From positions 81,614,501-81,678,500 of the forward strand of contig CM066734.1 of NCBI GenBank assembly GCA_033961575.1: a stretch of DNA of 64,000 nucleotides, in the 5' to 3' direction. This stretch comes from Aselliscus stoliczkanus. Its lineage: Eukaryota > Chordata > Mammalia > Chiroptera > Hipposideridae. Positions 34,201 to 44,912 of this stretch are shown here, piece after piece (positions within the stretch are counted from its first letter, which is position 1; every line of letters starts with the position of its first letter). The notes under the pieces are model-generated. The model saw nothing but the letters and a program-made list of their open reading frames with translations, did not search any database and had not been told where the DNA came from. Position numbers and translations under genes: made by a program.

Positions 34201-36868
34201 AGATGCTGAGCACTTTTAATGCAAGGGTGAATGTGATGCTCTAGAATCTTCTCTCCATTACTGCTATACCCCCATTGTAGCATCTAGCCTAATACCAACC
34301 ATTAAGTATTTAATAGTAGTTACCCAGTGAATGCTGGTTGAGTTGAATTTGTCTACAGTTTCAGATGCCCTTATTTCTCCCATTTTATCTATTATCTTCT
34401 ATTTCTTAAATAATTAACAAAATAGAAAATATGACATCAGGATATAGAGTCATGTGAAGCAGAAAAGGGTAGGTTTCCTAGAGTGAATATTTTTGCTTTG
34501 CTTTGGTTTGTTCAGCTGTCCTTGTTTAGCTAATTATTGGCCTAGGAGGAAGAGCAGTTATTATGAGGAGATGCCTGGTTGTTTCCAGGTTTAGAGTTTG
34601 GAGTAGTGAACTAGAAAATCTTAAAATGATACTGGAAGTTTCATTCAAGTGAGGAACATCATAAGGCTGCCCTTATATGATGCCAAATCATCAGGATAAA
34701 AAGCATACAATTTGGCAGTCAGATTGAGATTTTGTTTGTTTAGTGACAAACATGTAGATTCTTAAAAGTATCTTTCTGATTTATTTAATTTTTTATTTCA
34801 TACAAGATATCATGGCATCAGGTAGGCAGTTTTAAGGTAAGAAAACATTTAATGAATTTTAAAAAGAAAAAGGAAATACAATCTAAGAATTAGGAAGCCC
34901 TATCAAAGTACTCTGCACTCTTGAGAGACTCTATTTTTATTTCTACGGGATTACTATAACTTAAGAAAACTTACATTATTAACAAAACTTATTGTTCTGA
35001 TGCAGAAGTATTTAATTTTGGCTTATTTTCCTTCTATTTAGAAGTTTTTATAAGCCACTGAAGTTATAATTTCAGTGAGATCTTAAATATGTTAGACCCC
35101 ATATTCATTTTCACGAGTGGTTTCTTCTAGGCCTTCTGAAACTACCTATATACAATTGCTTTAGAATAAAACTGAAAGTGGTGATTATACACATACGCAC
35201 AAATATATATAAACTGGTATTTCAAACAAGTATATTTTATAGGCTATAACCATATGGCATCTAGCTTTGTTGCTCTGGGATCTTAGTACACATTTAAAAC
35301 TAATGTCCTTCTAGGTTTTTCCGAACTTTGAAATTCCCTTTCCACTCATAGCTGGACATTTCTCAACTACAGTTCCCTTGCATGGACAAATGTAACTATT
35401 CCAACCTGCATTTGCTCCTTCCTCAGCATTTAGACAATTGAAGACATGTCCCATTCCTTAACCTGAAATCTGATTACCACTCTACATGGTCTCTTGGACA
35501 GGATCTAAAATGATGGGGCGTTTTCCCTGGGTGGTCTGTGTTTCATAGGAAACACGCATTGTTAGTCTCAAAGACTCTGGTTATTTAAACTGCCTAAGGG
35601 CACCATCTCCTCTTCACTCTGCTAAACAAGCTCTAACTCTTTTGCCCTTTAGATGTTCAGTTATGAGTTAGACCAGTCCACTGTGTTACTGAATCTGCAA
35701 GAGTCTTCTTAGGATTGTGTTAATCTCTTTCAAAACCCATCTCTCAGGTTGATGTAAAAGGGAAATCGCTCTCCACATGTTGGGGTGGTTGTAGTAATAG
35801 TATTAGAAATTACAGCTCACCTATTTTCCGAGATAACCTCTTTAAATATCCTTTTCTTATCTCCAGTTTCTGGTACTTTTACACCCTTGATGAAAGACAG
35901 TAGGTTCTGTTTGTGTCTTGAGTAAGCACCTCTTATTTAAAGGTTCATGGGCGTATGCTATGACTATGACTTGGTCTGTCAGTAATACAGCTGGCATTAC
36001 AATCTACCTAATGATTGTGTTTGCACACCTGGTCCATCTGTGTCTATGGAAAGGTGTGCATGGAAAAAGAAGCACACAATAGTAAACACTTAGCTCTTGG
36101 GGAGATGACCGCTTTCCTCCAGTGTGCACAGGTCTAGTTCTCTCTGTGTAAACTTTCTTTTCCCCTTACATAAACTGAAATAGATGTTTGTTTAGCTAGA
36201 CAGCCCTTTTTTTTAAATGTATTTTTTTCAGAAAACACTACTATGTTTTAAAGCAGTAGTTCCCAACCTGTGAGCCATGAATGACATTGGATAGGGGCAT
36301 GGTAGCAGCAGAAGATGATTCTAGGGGTAAATATTTATATACACACCAGGCATTGTTCTACTAGGCTTAATAACCAATGATTCTTACACATACATGTATT
36401 ACTGATTTTCAAACATAGGTAGGTATAATTAAATACAAGCTAATTTAACAGTATTACTAATTTTACAGTACTTGTTAGTTTCTTATTCAACAAAGTAATT
36501 ATTATTTTGTGGGAATGTAGGAAAAAAAAGTTGTTTCTATAAAAAGGCCTGTATCCTTGAAAAGCTTAGGGAAGAGTGGGTTTAAGAGAGTAACAAGGAC
36601 AGGACACAGAACTGGCACAAAGAGATATTTTTAAGAAAAATCAAACCTAGGGATCCCATAACTTTTTTCTATTCTATGCAAATATATAGAAAAATTTGTA
36701 CTGACTGTTCTTTTTTATTTCATTCCTCAATAATGGAAAATACTTCTAAGGGAGAGTTTTATGAGATGAAAACATTAAGTAGAAAAAAATATATATAGGT
36801 TTTAGAATAAGAACTATTAGCTTAGAATCCCAGATTCTAGGCTTTTACATTTATCTGTTTAACTCATT

Positions 36869-36915
36869 ATCTCTTCAGAAAGTTATAAATGCAATCTCTT
36901 CAGAAAGTTATAAAT
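36869..36915. repeat. Tandem duplication, 25-bp period
   Basis: A 22-bp block beginning ATCTCTTCAGAAAGTTATAA occurs exactly twice, at 36869-36890 and 36894-36915. Confidence 0.9.
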
Positions 36916-37200
36916 TCAACAACAGTAGAGACTATGACTGCTTTATTCATTAATGTACTCCCAGCACCTAAATCTTTACCAGGAATTTTAAAATGAGCAT
37001 ACTAAATCTCTGGGTCTAGAATGCCCTAGCCAAAGGTCATTAAAAAACAAAGATTATAGTAAATGTTAACCATAAGAAATTTTCTTTGCCAAGTAATCTT
37101 GTCTGACTCTTTCCTTCCCCCATTCTCAAAGTTCCTAACTTTCCCAGTAATGGGAAAGTAATTCCATGTAACTGGAAAGCCAGACATGGTGAGTACTTAC

Positions 37201-37316
37201 CATAAGTCACGAAACAAACAATGAGTCCGATTATTACTGTGGCAATCACCATTATTAAGATACCCAGGGTTATCTTTCCACACCTTGTGAGTTTCATTTT
37301 TGTGTTTGACTCTGTT
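37201..37316 (-). CDS. TMPRSS11C: TMPRSS11C exon 2 (transmembrane anchor)
   Basis: Exon of 116 nt that completes Arg19 and encodes residues 20-57 plus the first base of Gly58. The peptide runs TESNTKMKLTRCGKITL and then a hydrophobic stretch, about residues 34-55 (ITLGILIMVIATVIIGLIVC), which is the signal-anchor of a type II membrane protein. Positive residues (K25, K27, R30, K33) lie before it, giving a cytoplasmic N-terminus. The LTRCGKITLGIL block is nearly the same as remembered mouse TMPRSS11C and differs from the TMPRSS11A, B, D, E and F anchors. The donor is GTAAGT at 37200. The acceptor follows a good pyrimidine tract and is a tandem CAGAAG; the start at 37316 gives the family sequence NRTE, and the alternative at 37319 adds one Arg. 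Confidence 0.93.
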
Positions 37317-37534
37317 CTTCTGAGCAAAAAGGACAGGAAAGCAAGTGTTAATGTGCGTAAGCTATAGAACTCTCTCGGAAATAAATATGGATTTGATGTT
37401 AAGTATAAAAATATATTTTACATTAATTATGGATTCAGTGGACTGCTGAGCTTGGAAAACAACATGTAGTAAATATAATATATGCCTGCTTATTTTTCAG
37501 CACATATGATAATGGGAAAACTATAAACAAAATT

Positions 37535-39115
37535 CATTCAGCAAATATTTTTAGTTGTCCTAGTATGTGGTAAGCATAGTTGTAGAAACAAAGATTTCTT
37601 TCCTTATGAAGTTTACATTTTACTGAGGAAAAACAACAAACAAATGGCATAATTAATAAAATTGATAACTGGTAAAATGATACTGAGTTCCGTAGGGAAA
37701 AAAGTAGAGCTACGTAAGATACTCATGTTGGAGTGTGTGTCAGATGGTGGTGCTAGCAGGATGCAATATTAAATAGAGTAGTCAGGTCAGACCTACTGAA
37801 AAGGTAAAATCTGAGCAGACTTGAAACAGGTAAGGTTGTTAACTTTACAGATATCGGAATGTTTCAGGCAGAGGGAACAAGTTGACAAAGCCCCTGAGGG
37901 AGGGTTATATCTGGTCTTTAGGAGAGCGGTGTGCCTCGAGCAGTGTGAGGGGAAGAGTAGTAAGAGACTATGTCTGACAGGTACCAAAGCCCAGATCACG
38001 CAGGACTTTGTACATCATTGTAATTATATTGGCCTGTTCTCTGAGTGAAATGGGAGCATTGGAAAGCTTTGGGCAGAAGACTATGATCTAGCCTAATTTC
38101 TTAATGGCACCCCTCTGACTACTTTGTGGATGGTACATTATAGAGAATAAGGGTGGAAGCAGAGCAACAACATAGGAAATGATTACAACAATCCATGTAC
38201 AAAATAATGAAATGATGTTGGCTTGAACCAGGGTGGTAGAGGTGGAGGGAATGAAAAAGGATTGAAGTTTGGATACATTTTGAGTATAGTGTTGATGTAA
38301 TTCCTGACGGATTGGTGTTGAATGTGAAGGAAAAGAGGAGTTGAGGATAGTTTCCAGTTCTTTAGCTTGAGGATTTGAAAGATGGAATTGTCATCAACTG
38401 AGATGGGAAGGCTATTGATATAGCAGGTTTTGAGGGGAATGATTAAGCGTTCAGTTTTGTTTATTTTTATTTATTTATTTATTTTTTGAGGACAGTGTCA
38501 CTGCCCTCATATGTGGGACCCGAACCGGGCGTCCCAAGCCAGCTCTTAACCACCGCGCCACTCGGCCGGTCCTGGTTTTGTTCATTTTATGTTTTAGATG
38601 TTCACTAGATATTCAAATAGAAATGCAGGTTGGATACAAGTCTAGAGTTTCGCATAAAGGTCTGGGCTGGTGATATAAATTTGGTATTCATCAACATATA
38701 GATTAGGCTCTGGTACTAGGTGAGATTACCAAGGGAATGAGTGTAGAAAAAGAAGAAGACCAATATATGATCACTGGAGCACTCCCTTATTAAGAGGTTA
38801 TGAAATAGAGGAAGACACAGCAAAGGAGACAGAGGAAACAATTAGTGAGAGTAAGAAGAAAGCTAAGGGAAAGCAATGTTCTGGAAGTGTATAGAAGTGT
38901 ATCAAGGATGAAGAAGGGGATCAACTGTGTCAGATGTTACTGATGGCTCAAATAAGAGCAAATGAGCAAATGAACATGGAAAATTGACCACTGCATTAAC
39001 ATTAAAGAGGTAATGGTGACCTTGATGAAAATGTTTTAGGAGTGGAAGGGGCATGAGACTGGTTAGAGATAGTTTGAAAGAGAGTAGAAGTAGAGGAATG
39101 AGAGATAGTGACCAT
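37535..39115 (-). repeat. Long L2 LINE 3' region, split by a SINE
   Basis: About 1.5 kb of antisense L2: 'TTCATTCAGCAAATATTTTT', 'TTTCAGGCAGAGGGAACAAG', 'CACGCAGGACTTTGTACATC', 'GGGAAGGCTATTGATATAGC', 'CACTGGAGCACTCCCTTATT'. The short frame at 37821-38048 is part of it. Interrupted by the SINE at 38489-38571. Confidence 0.8.
38489..38571 (-). mobile_element. Short tRNA-derived SINE (head-only form)
   Basis: Reverse copy: GAGGACAGTGTCACTGCCCT at the left and CACCGCGCCACTCGGCCGGT at the right. Flanks AGTTTTGTTTATTTTT and GGTTTTGTTCATTTTA are a diverged target duplication. A TTTA-rich tail precedes it. About 10 bp around the B box is missing compared with other copies. Confidence 0.88.
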
Positions 39116-39339
39116 TTATCTCTCTTTCAAAAAGTTGACTGAAAAGAGAAGCAAAGAAATGGGACTATCTACTATGAAGAAAATGTCATAAAGAGAAATT
39201 TTACTTTTGTCACCAGAAATTTAAAATGTACATGAAAGTAGAGAAAATAGTTTGATGGACCTCTATATATCAATCACATGGATTTAAGAACTATGAACTT
39301 TTGCAACATTTACTTCATGTATTTTTCTATTTTAGAATA

Positions 39340-39560
39340 CAGTAAAACCTTGGATTGTGAGTAACTTGGTTTGCAAGTGTTCTGCAAGATGAGCAAACAT
39401 TTCTACTAGGTTGGTGCAAAAGTAACAGCAGTTTTGCCATTACTGTAATTACTTTTGCACCAACCTAATAATACATTTTAACTTGGTAAACACGTGATGT
39501 CTTCCTATACAAGTAGTTTATTTCCAGAACAAATTATTCTCTCAAACCAAGGTATTACTA
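39340..39560. mobile_element. Tigger-type MITE, interrupted
   Basis: Ends CAGTAAAACCTTGGATTGTG and, inverted, TAGTAATACCTTGGTTTGAG, with TA at 39338-39339 and 39561-39562. A second mariner-type element splits it at 39406-39468. The uninterrupted relative is at 59372-59527. Confidence 0.88.
39406..39468. mobile_element. MADE1/Hsmar1-like mariner MITE
   Basis: 63-bp hairpin, CTAGGTTGGTGCAAAAGTAA facing TTACTTTTGCACCAACCTAA, with TA at 39404-39405 and 39469-39470. The arms match the Hsmar1/MADE1 ends (TTAGGTTGGTGCAAAAGTAA). It has a shortened centre compared with the 80-bp primate MADE1. Confidence 0.92.
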
Positions 39561-40049
39561 TATTTATAGAAAAATAATTGAATCATGACGTTTGCCCCTA
39601 AACACTTTATTTTCCCTCCAAAAAAATGGCATTTAGCAAATATGAACATTGTCATATCTAATGAAACTACTAATGGTGTCTTAGTATCCTCTAATAACAA
39701 GTTCATATTTAAATATTTCTATTTGTCCTCAAAATGTCTTTTACAGCTTTTTATTGTTGAACAAAAATCAAATCGAAATCTTCACGTTGCAATTGATTAT
39801 TATATCTCTTATTTCTCTTTTAATCTGAAACAGCTTTTACAAGTGTACTTCACCCTTCTTTTTTATTTTTCATGACACTGACTTGAAGATACTGGGTCAG
39901 TTTTCCTACAAATGTTCTACCTAACTGAAGACATTTGTTTATTTTTCAAAAAAATTTAATTAGATGTTTCATTTTGTGACAATTATAGACTCACATGCAG
40001 TTGTAAGAAATAATCTAGAGAGATCCATTGTACCTTTGTCAAAAATCAT

Positions 40050-41500
40050 TTGGGGATATTTATATGGATTGAGTGACATGTGAATTTTCTTCTCTAGCTT
40101 GTTATATAGTGGATTATATTAATTTTATTTGAATATTGAACCAGTCTTGCGTCCTTGGCATAAACCACACTGGATATTTCTTTCTGGGAAGTTTTTAAAT
40201 TATAATTTCAATTTTCTTAATAGTTATGATTCTATTAAAAAGATCTATTTCATATTGAATGAGTTGCAGTACTTAGTGTTTTTCAAGGAACTGGTCCATT
40301 ATGTCTAAATTGTCAAATATATGTATGTAGAATTGGTAGTATTCCCTTATTATCCTTTTGATTTCTATAGGTATGAAGAGAGATCCTCTGTTTAATTCCT
40401 GACATTGGTAAGTTGTGTCTTTTATTCCCTTTGTTAGTTATCTTAGAGTTTTGCCAATTTTATTGATTTATTTTTCTGTGAACCATAGTTTTGTTTTATT
40501 GTTTTTTCTGTTGTTTGTTTTCATTAATTTCTACTCTTTGTTATTTCCCTCCTTCTGCTTTGTTTATTTTGCTCTTCTTTTTCTAGGTTCTTGCAGTGGG
40601 AGCTTAGATTATTGACTTTAGACTTTTTTTTCTAATGCATGTTTTTAATGATATATAAATTTTAATCTCCGCACTATTGCAGCTGTGTCTCATGAATTTG
40701 ATATGTTTTATTTTTATTTAGTTTAATGTATTTTTAAGATTTTCTTTGAGAATTCCTCTTTGCCCATGGATTACTTAGAAATGCATTCCTTAGGTTCCAA
40801 GTGTTTTGAGGTATCCTTGTTATTTTTTTAAAAATTGATTTCTAGTTTGATTCCATTGTGGTTGGAAAATGTACTATAAGTGATTTGAATTATTTTAAAT
40901 GTGTTGAAGTTTGTTTCATGACACTGCATATGATCTACCTTGGCATATGTTCCATGGACCCTTAAAAACAACGTGTTCTGTTGTTGGGTGGAGTTTTCTG
41001 TAAATGTTGAGTAGATCCTGTGGTTGATAGTGTTGTTGAGTTATTCTATATCATTTTTCTGTGTAGTTCTTGAGAGAGGGTTGTTGAAGTCTACAACTGT
41101 GGTTTTGAATTTTTAATTTCTCATTTTAGTTCTTTTGATTTTTGCTTCACATATTTTGGTGATACGTTGTTTGCTACATGTACTTATAGGATTACTGTGT
41201 CTTCTTGGTGGATTGACTATGATCATTATACAATGTCCCTCTCTGTCTGGTAATTTTCTTCTGAAGTCTACTTCTTTATCTGATATTAATATAATCACCT
41301 CTGCTTTCCTTTGAATAATGTTGTATGATAGGTCTTTTTCCATTCTTTTACTATTAACCTGCCTATATTGTTATATTTAAAGTGAGTTTCTTGTTGACAT
41401 CATATTATTGGGTTATATTTTTAAATCATTCTGTAAATATCTGTCTGTTAATGTTATATTTTGAGTATTTACACTTAGAGTAACTTAATATGTTAGGGCT
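40050..41500 (-). mobile_element. L1 (L1M/HAL1-like) ORF2 region
   Basis: Long antisense match to L1 ORF2: 'GAACCAGTCTTGCGTCCTTG', 'TTGATTCCATTGTGGTTGGA', 'TTGTTGGGTGGAGTTTTCTG', 'GAGAGAGGGTTGTTGAAGTC', 'TGTCCCTCTCTGTCTGGTAA', 'AAGTGAGTTTCTTGTTGACA'. Broken in every frame. Confidence 0.85.
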
Positions 41501-41784
41501 CAAGTCAGCCTTTTTAAGCTTTAATCAAAACAGCCTTCAGAAGCTATGGGGGTTTCATCATTATGAACAGACTCATAGGGTGTTTTATAGGCATTAAATG
41601 ATACATACAGCTTGAAAGCAATAGTTAGAGAATAACAATAATAAAAGCTTTTGGAATAAAATACCATATTTATGAATTGGGAGGTAACTATCCTAATGTA
41701 TTTATGTTTCAATATTGTTAGATAATGTTTTTCTTGGCATAAACAGAAGAAGTGTATCATGAGGAGTTAAATAATTTATTGTAA

Positions 41785-41870
41785 TCATGCTTATTGAGCA
41801 TTTTTTATGTGCAAGAGATTGGGCTAGGCAAAGGGTATATAATGATGGGCAAGATTACTAAAAAATGTAA
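41785..41870 (-). repeat. L2 LINE 3' end fragment
   Basis: 'CTTATTGAGCATTTTTTATG', 'TGCAAGAGATTGGGCTAGGC', 'AATGATGGGCAAGATT' resemble the antisense L2 3' end. Confidence 0.6.
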
Positions 41871-41919
41871 AATGCAAGAACTGAAAAATCAATTTTGTTT
41901 TGTATACTATATTAAATAC

Positions 41920-42302
41920 TGTACTAGTTTGCAAGGGCTGCCATAACAAAGTACCACAAACTGGGAAGCTTCAGCAACAGGAATTTATTTTCTCAGAGTA
42001 GAAGTCTGAGATCAAGGTACTGGCAGGTTTTATTTCTCCTGAGGCCTCTTGCCTAGGCTTATAGATGACTGTCTTCTCCTTGTGTCTTTACAGGGTCTTC
42101 CCTCTGTATGTATCTGTGTCCTAGTTTCCTCTTTTTTTTATAAAGACACCAGTCATATTGGATTAGGACCCACCATAATTACCTTATTATTGCTTAATTA
42201 CCTCTTTGAAGACCCTGTCACCAACTATTAGTCATTCTGAGGTATGAGGGGTTAAGGCTTCAACATATGAATTTTGAGGGGCTAAAATTCAGCCCATAAT
42301 GT
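41920..42302 (-). mobile_element. Solo LTR, MLT1/MST-type MaLR
   Basis: Minus strand begins with a diverged ATTATGGGCTGAATTTTAGC and ends GTTATGGCAGCCCTTGCAAA before CTAGTACA. The plus strand reads 'AAAGTACCACAAACTGGGAA', 'TTGTGTCTTTACAGGGTCTT', 'ATATTGGATTAGGACCCACC', 'TTCAACATATGAATTTTGAG'. Clear MaLR LTR. Confidence 0.88.
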
Positions 42303-42540
42303 ATATATTTATATTTTATGTTTTGTTTATATATTTTATATTAATATAAAATAAATTATTCATATGTATATTTTTTGTTTATGTTTTGTATATTATATAC
42401 CCATATGTACAATACTCTAGATAGGTTTGTATATATATATCTGTGTCTGTGTAGGGTGTCTGACATAAATATATATGTATATATACACATGCACATATAT
42501 GAGATAAATACATATATATATAAAATGTTACACCATCAAC
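42303..42540. repeat. AT-rich (TATATATG)n low-complexity tract
   Basis: Runs of TATATTTATA, TATATATAT and ATATACACATGCACATATAT. Yields a spurious 70-codon frame. Confidence 0.85.
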
Positions 42541-43889
42541 ATACACAATTAATACACATTGACATGACTATATTAAATATTGATTAGTTTGAAACACCTA
42601 TATTTTAATTTTTATTTGGAAACTTAATTAAATATCTTGTAGGAAATTTAACTCTTAGTTAAGAGTCATTCCCCAAACAGATGATATTTCCTGAACAGAT
42701 AAACTTAACTAGATTCCAATGCCAGTGAAATTTCCAAGTTTAAACCTTTTAGAAATTTCATTTTACTTTAAAAAAAACTTTGACCATTTAAATATATTTT
42801 GTCCAAATTATGTTTACACCCTGCACATAACACTGAATATTTTAATGTTTCTATAGAAGTATGGTACCCATGAACTTTTTGGGTCCATAATAAAATAAAA
42901 TGTAAAAAAAACCTAAAAAACATCTTATCAAGTAAAAATTTAGAGGAAAACACTTTCCCCCAATCTGACCAACTCACTTACTGAATCTAAAATAGTGTTT
43001 AAAATTTTTGGAAAGATAACTGACAAAATGACATGGTAGAACCACGGTAACTTAATTTCGTGCAAATGAGTGTTATCCTAAAGCAAACTTTTCCATACCT
43101 ACAGGTATATATTTGTGTATTTTACAGCTTATCATGCGATAAACCTCAAAGGAAATTTGATAAATGGAGTGTGAAACTTGATGTAGCAAATATTTGGAGT
43201 ATATTTTCCTATTCTTCTCAACCATGTTATTCTGGTAGATTAAATCATACAAAAATGCTGCTTTTGTAAATAAAAAAATTGATTACTGGCAGTTTTACAA
43301 TATTTCAACCTATAGATACACAGATAAACTTCATTTATTGTTTCTTCTTTTTACTTGTCTGTAAGGTGATGTAACAGTGATTCTTGTATACCAGAATTTG
43401 TTTATTAGGGAGTATTATTTGACTTCTGATTTCTCTCCAATGTAAAGTTCCTACAATTAGAGATGCATAGCTTTTTGGAGCTGGAAGGGATTTTGCAAAT
43501 CACTCATTCTGGTTTCCTAACTTTAAAGAAGGGGAAATTGTAGAATATTTTCTCTTTAGGATACTTCAAATCTAGGGTAGATATACATTCTAGGTAGAGA
43601 TTTCTCCTCTGGTTATTATGAGCATATTTAGGATTAGGGTTTGTTCCTGATCTCCGGAAGGAAAATTAAATCATATAGGCCACTCTAACTTTCAACTCTC
43701 ACTTATCTTACAGCCAAAATATAAGACCATCATAGTCTGGATTCACAAATGTCAAATTATGGTAATAAATAAAAATTAATTTTAAAGGCAGGTAATTTAA
43801 GTATTTATTTTTGTCATTCTCACCTGACTTTTCCAAGATGTAGATAGATGTTCTTTTTATTTGCAAAGGGTTTAATTGATTTGGAATTC

Positions 43890-43940
43890 GTGTGTGTGCG
43901 TGTGTGTCTGTGTGTGTGTGTATGTGTGTGTATGTGTGTA
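43890..43940. repeat. (TG)n microsatellite
   Basis: TG repeat of about 50 bp with GCG, TCT and TAT interruptions. Confidence 0.95.
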
Positions 43941-44781
43941 TTTCTAATTCAAAAGGAAAGCTCAGCTTTGTCATCCTTTAGATTCTTTAAAGCATTCTCT
44001 GAAAATAATGTCAGACATATCAATTCCATTTTTTCCAAAGAGTTATTAAGTGGAATAAATAGACTGCTTATTATTCAACAGAAACTGAATCTTGGGAGGG
44101 AGTTAAAGTGAGGAATAGGAAAATGTGTGTTGATTTCAGCAACATGCCTTAATTTTCAAAGAGTTTTATTTTTTTCACCAAATAGGTCCTGAAGCCATTC
44201 AAGTATAATAATGATAAGATGGTAAGGATATCAAGGATTATGTAGGGATTTTAGAAACAGTAGCTTTGATGGTGAGTTTTACTTAAAAAATTATTAATTC
44301 CTTGAAAGGATGAAATTCCTCAAAAGGATGAAAAATTAAGACCTAAACTCTGGTCTACCACTTTCTATAGTTAAAATAGCATATTGTGAGCATAAATATT
44401 ATCTCTATATCAGAAATAGATGTAACTATTTCCATTTTTAATGTGAAACTATCTTTTACAAAGTAAAATCCCCCAATTTTACTTCAGCAGTTTCAGCAAT
44501 TGTACATACCCTTTTCATGAATGGTCTAATCATGATGGAAAGATACTTTACAAAAATTAACAAGCAAAACAGATTCTGATAATTAAAGTTCATCAATCTT
44601 ATTCATTTGCTTTTTCTTTATTTCTGATTTCTATTGCTCCTATTGCCATAAGAAGGTTGAAGGATGAAATTGTTTTTAAGAACTTTAAACTACAAATAAA
44701 GCTACTTTAATTAGGTCCCTTCAGAAAGTTTACCCAAGGATCAATGGCAGTCCATCCTTTAGCCCACCCCCTTAAGCCCAC

Positions 44782-44837
44782 CTGTTCCGCAGAGGTGTCC
44801 ATGCCCGATCCCTCTGCGGAGGTTGTCCCTTTGCCAT
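44782..44837 (-). CDS. TMPRSS11C: TMPRSS11C exon 1 (start codon, cytoplasmic tail)
   Basis: First coding exon of a type II transmembrane serine protease of the TMPRSS11 (HAT/DESC) family. The ATG at 44837-44835 has A at -3 and G at +4, a strong initiation context. The exon gives 18 codons, MAKGQPPQRDRAWTPLRN, plus two bases (AG) of a split Arg codon, then a GTGGGC donor at 44781. The peptide is basic and hydrophilic, as expected for the short cytoplasmic N-terminus. It matches my recollection of the mouse neurobin N-terminus (MARGQP...W T.L.NRTE) in length and pattern. Phase 2 at the donor joins correctly to the exon starting at 37316. The exon is too short to stand out as an ORF; it was found by looking for an upstream partner of the membrane exon. 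A transcript would settle it. Confidence 0.85.
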
Positions 44838-44912
44838 CTTCTCTTCCAGTACTACACAGCACAGTCATTCTCTACCTATTTAGCTTACGAGATCCTGTGA
44901 CTTTTATGTGTT
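44838..44912 (-). promoter_or_regulatory. Putative core promoter and 5' UTR of TMPRSS11C
   Basis: Reading the minus strand upstream of the ATG there is a TATA-like CATAAAAG at 44908-44901, 64-71 bp before the start codon. That spacing fits a transcription start about 35-45 bp upstream of the ATG and a very short 5' UTR. No CpG island is visible, which suits a tissue-restricted epithelial gene. This is inference; the start site and any further upstream non-coding exon are unknown. Confidence 0.35.

Larger units (their letters stand above)
26879..37200 (-). other. TMPRSS11C intron 2
   Basis: About 10.3 kb between exon 3 and exon 2, with consensus GTAAGT and CTTCTCAG ends. Repeats are listed separately. 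29600-30050, 31050-32970, 33240-33700 and 34210-36860 contain no element or exon that I can recognise. Confidence 0.92.
37317..44781 (-). other. TMPRSS11C intron 1
   Basis: About 7.5 kb between exon 2 and the start exon. Repeats (L2, a Tigger/mariner nest, L1, MaLR LTR) are listed separately. 39570-40050, 42550-43880 and 43950-44780 show nothing I can assign. Confidence 0.9.

Noticed and set aside
37040..37327. 95-codon minus frame starting MLRRTESN
   Set aside because: It reads through the exon 2 donor into the intron and uses intronic bases for its ATG; only 37201-37316 is coding.
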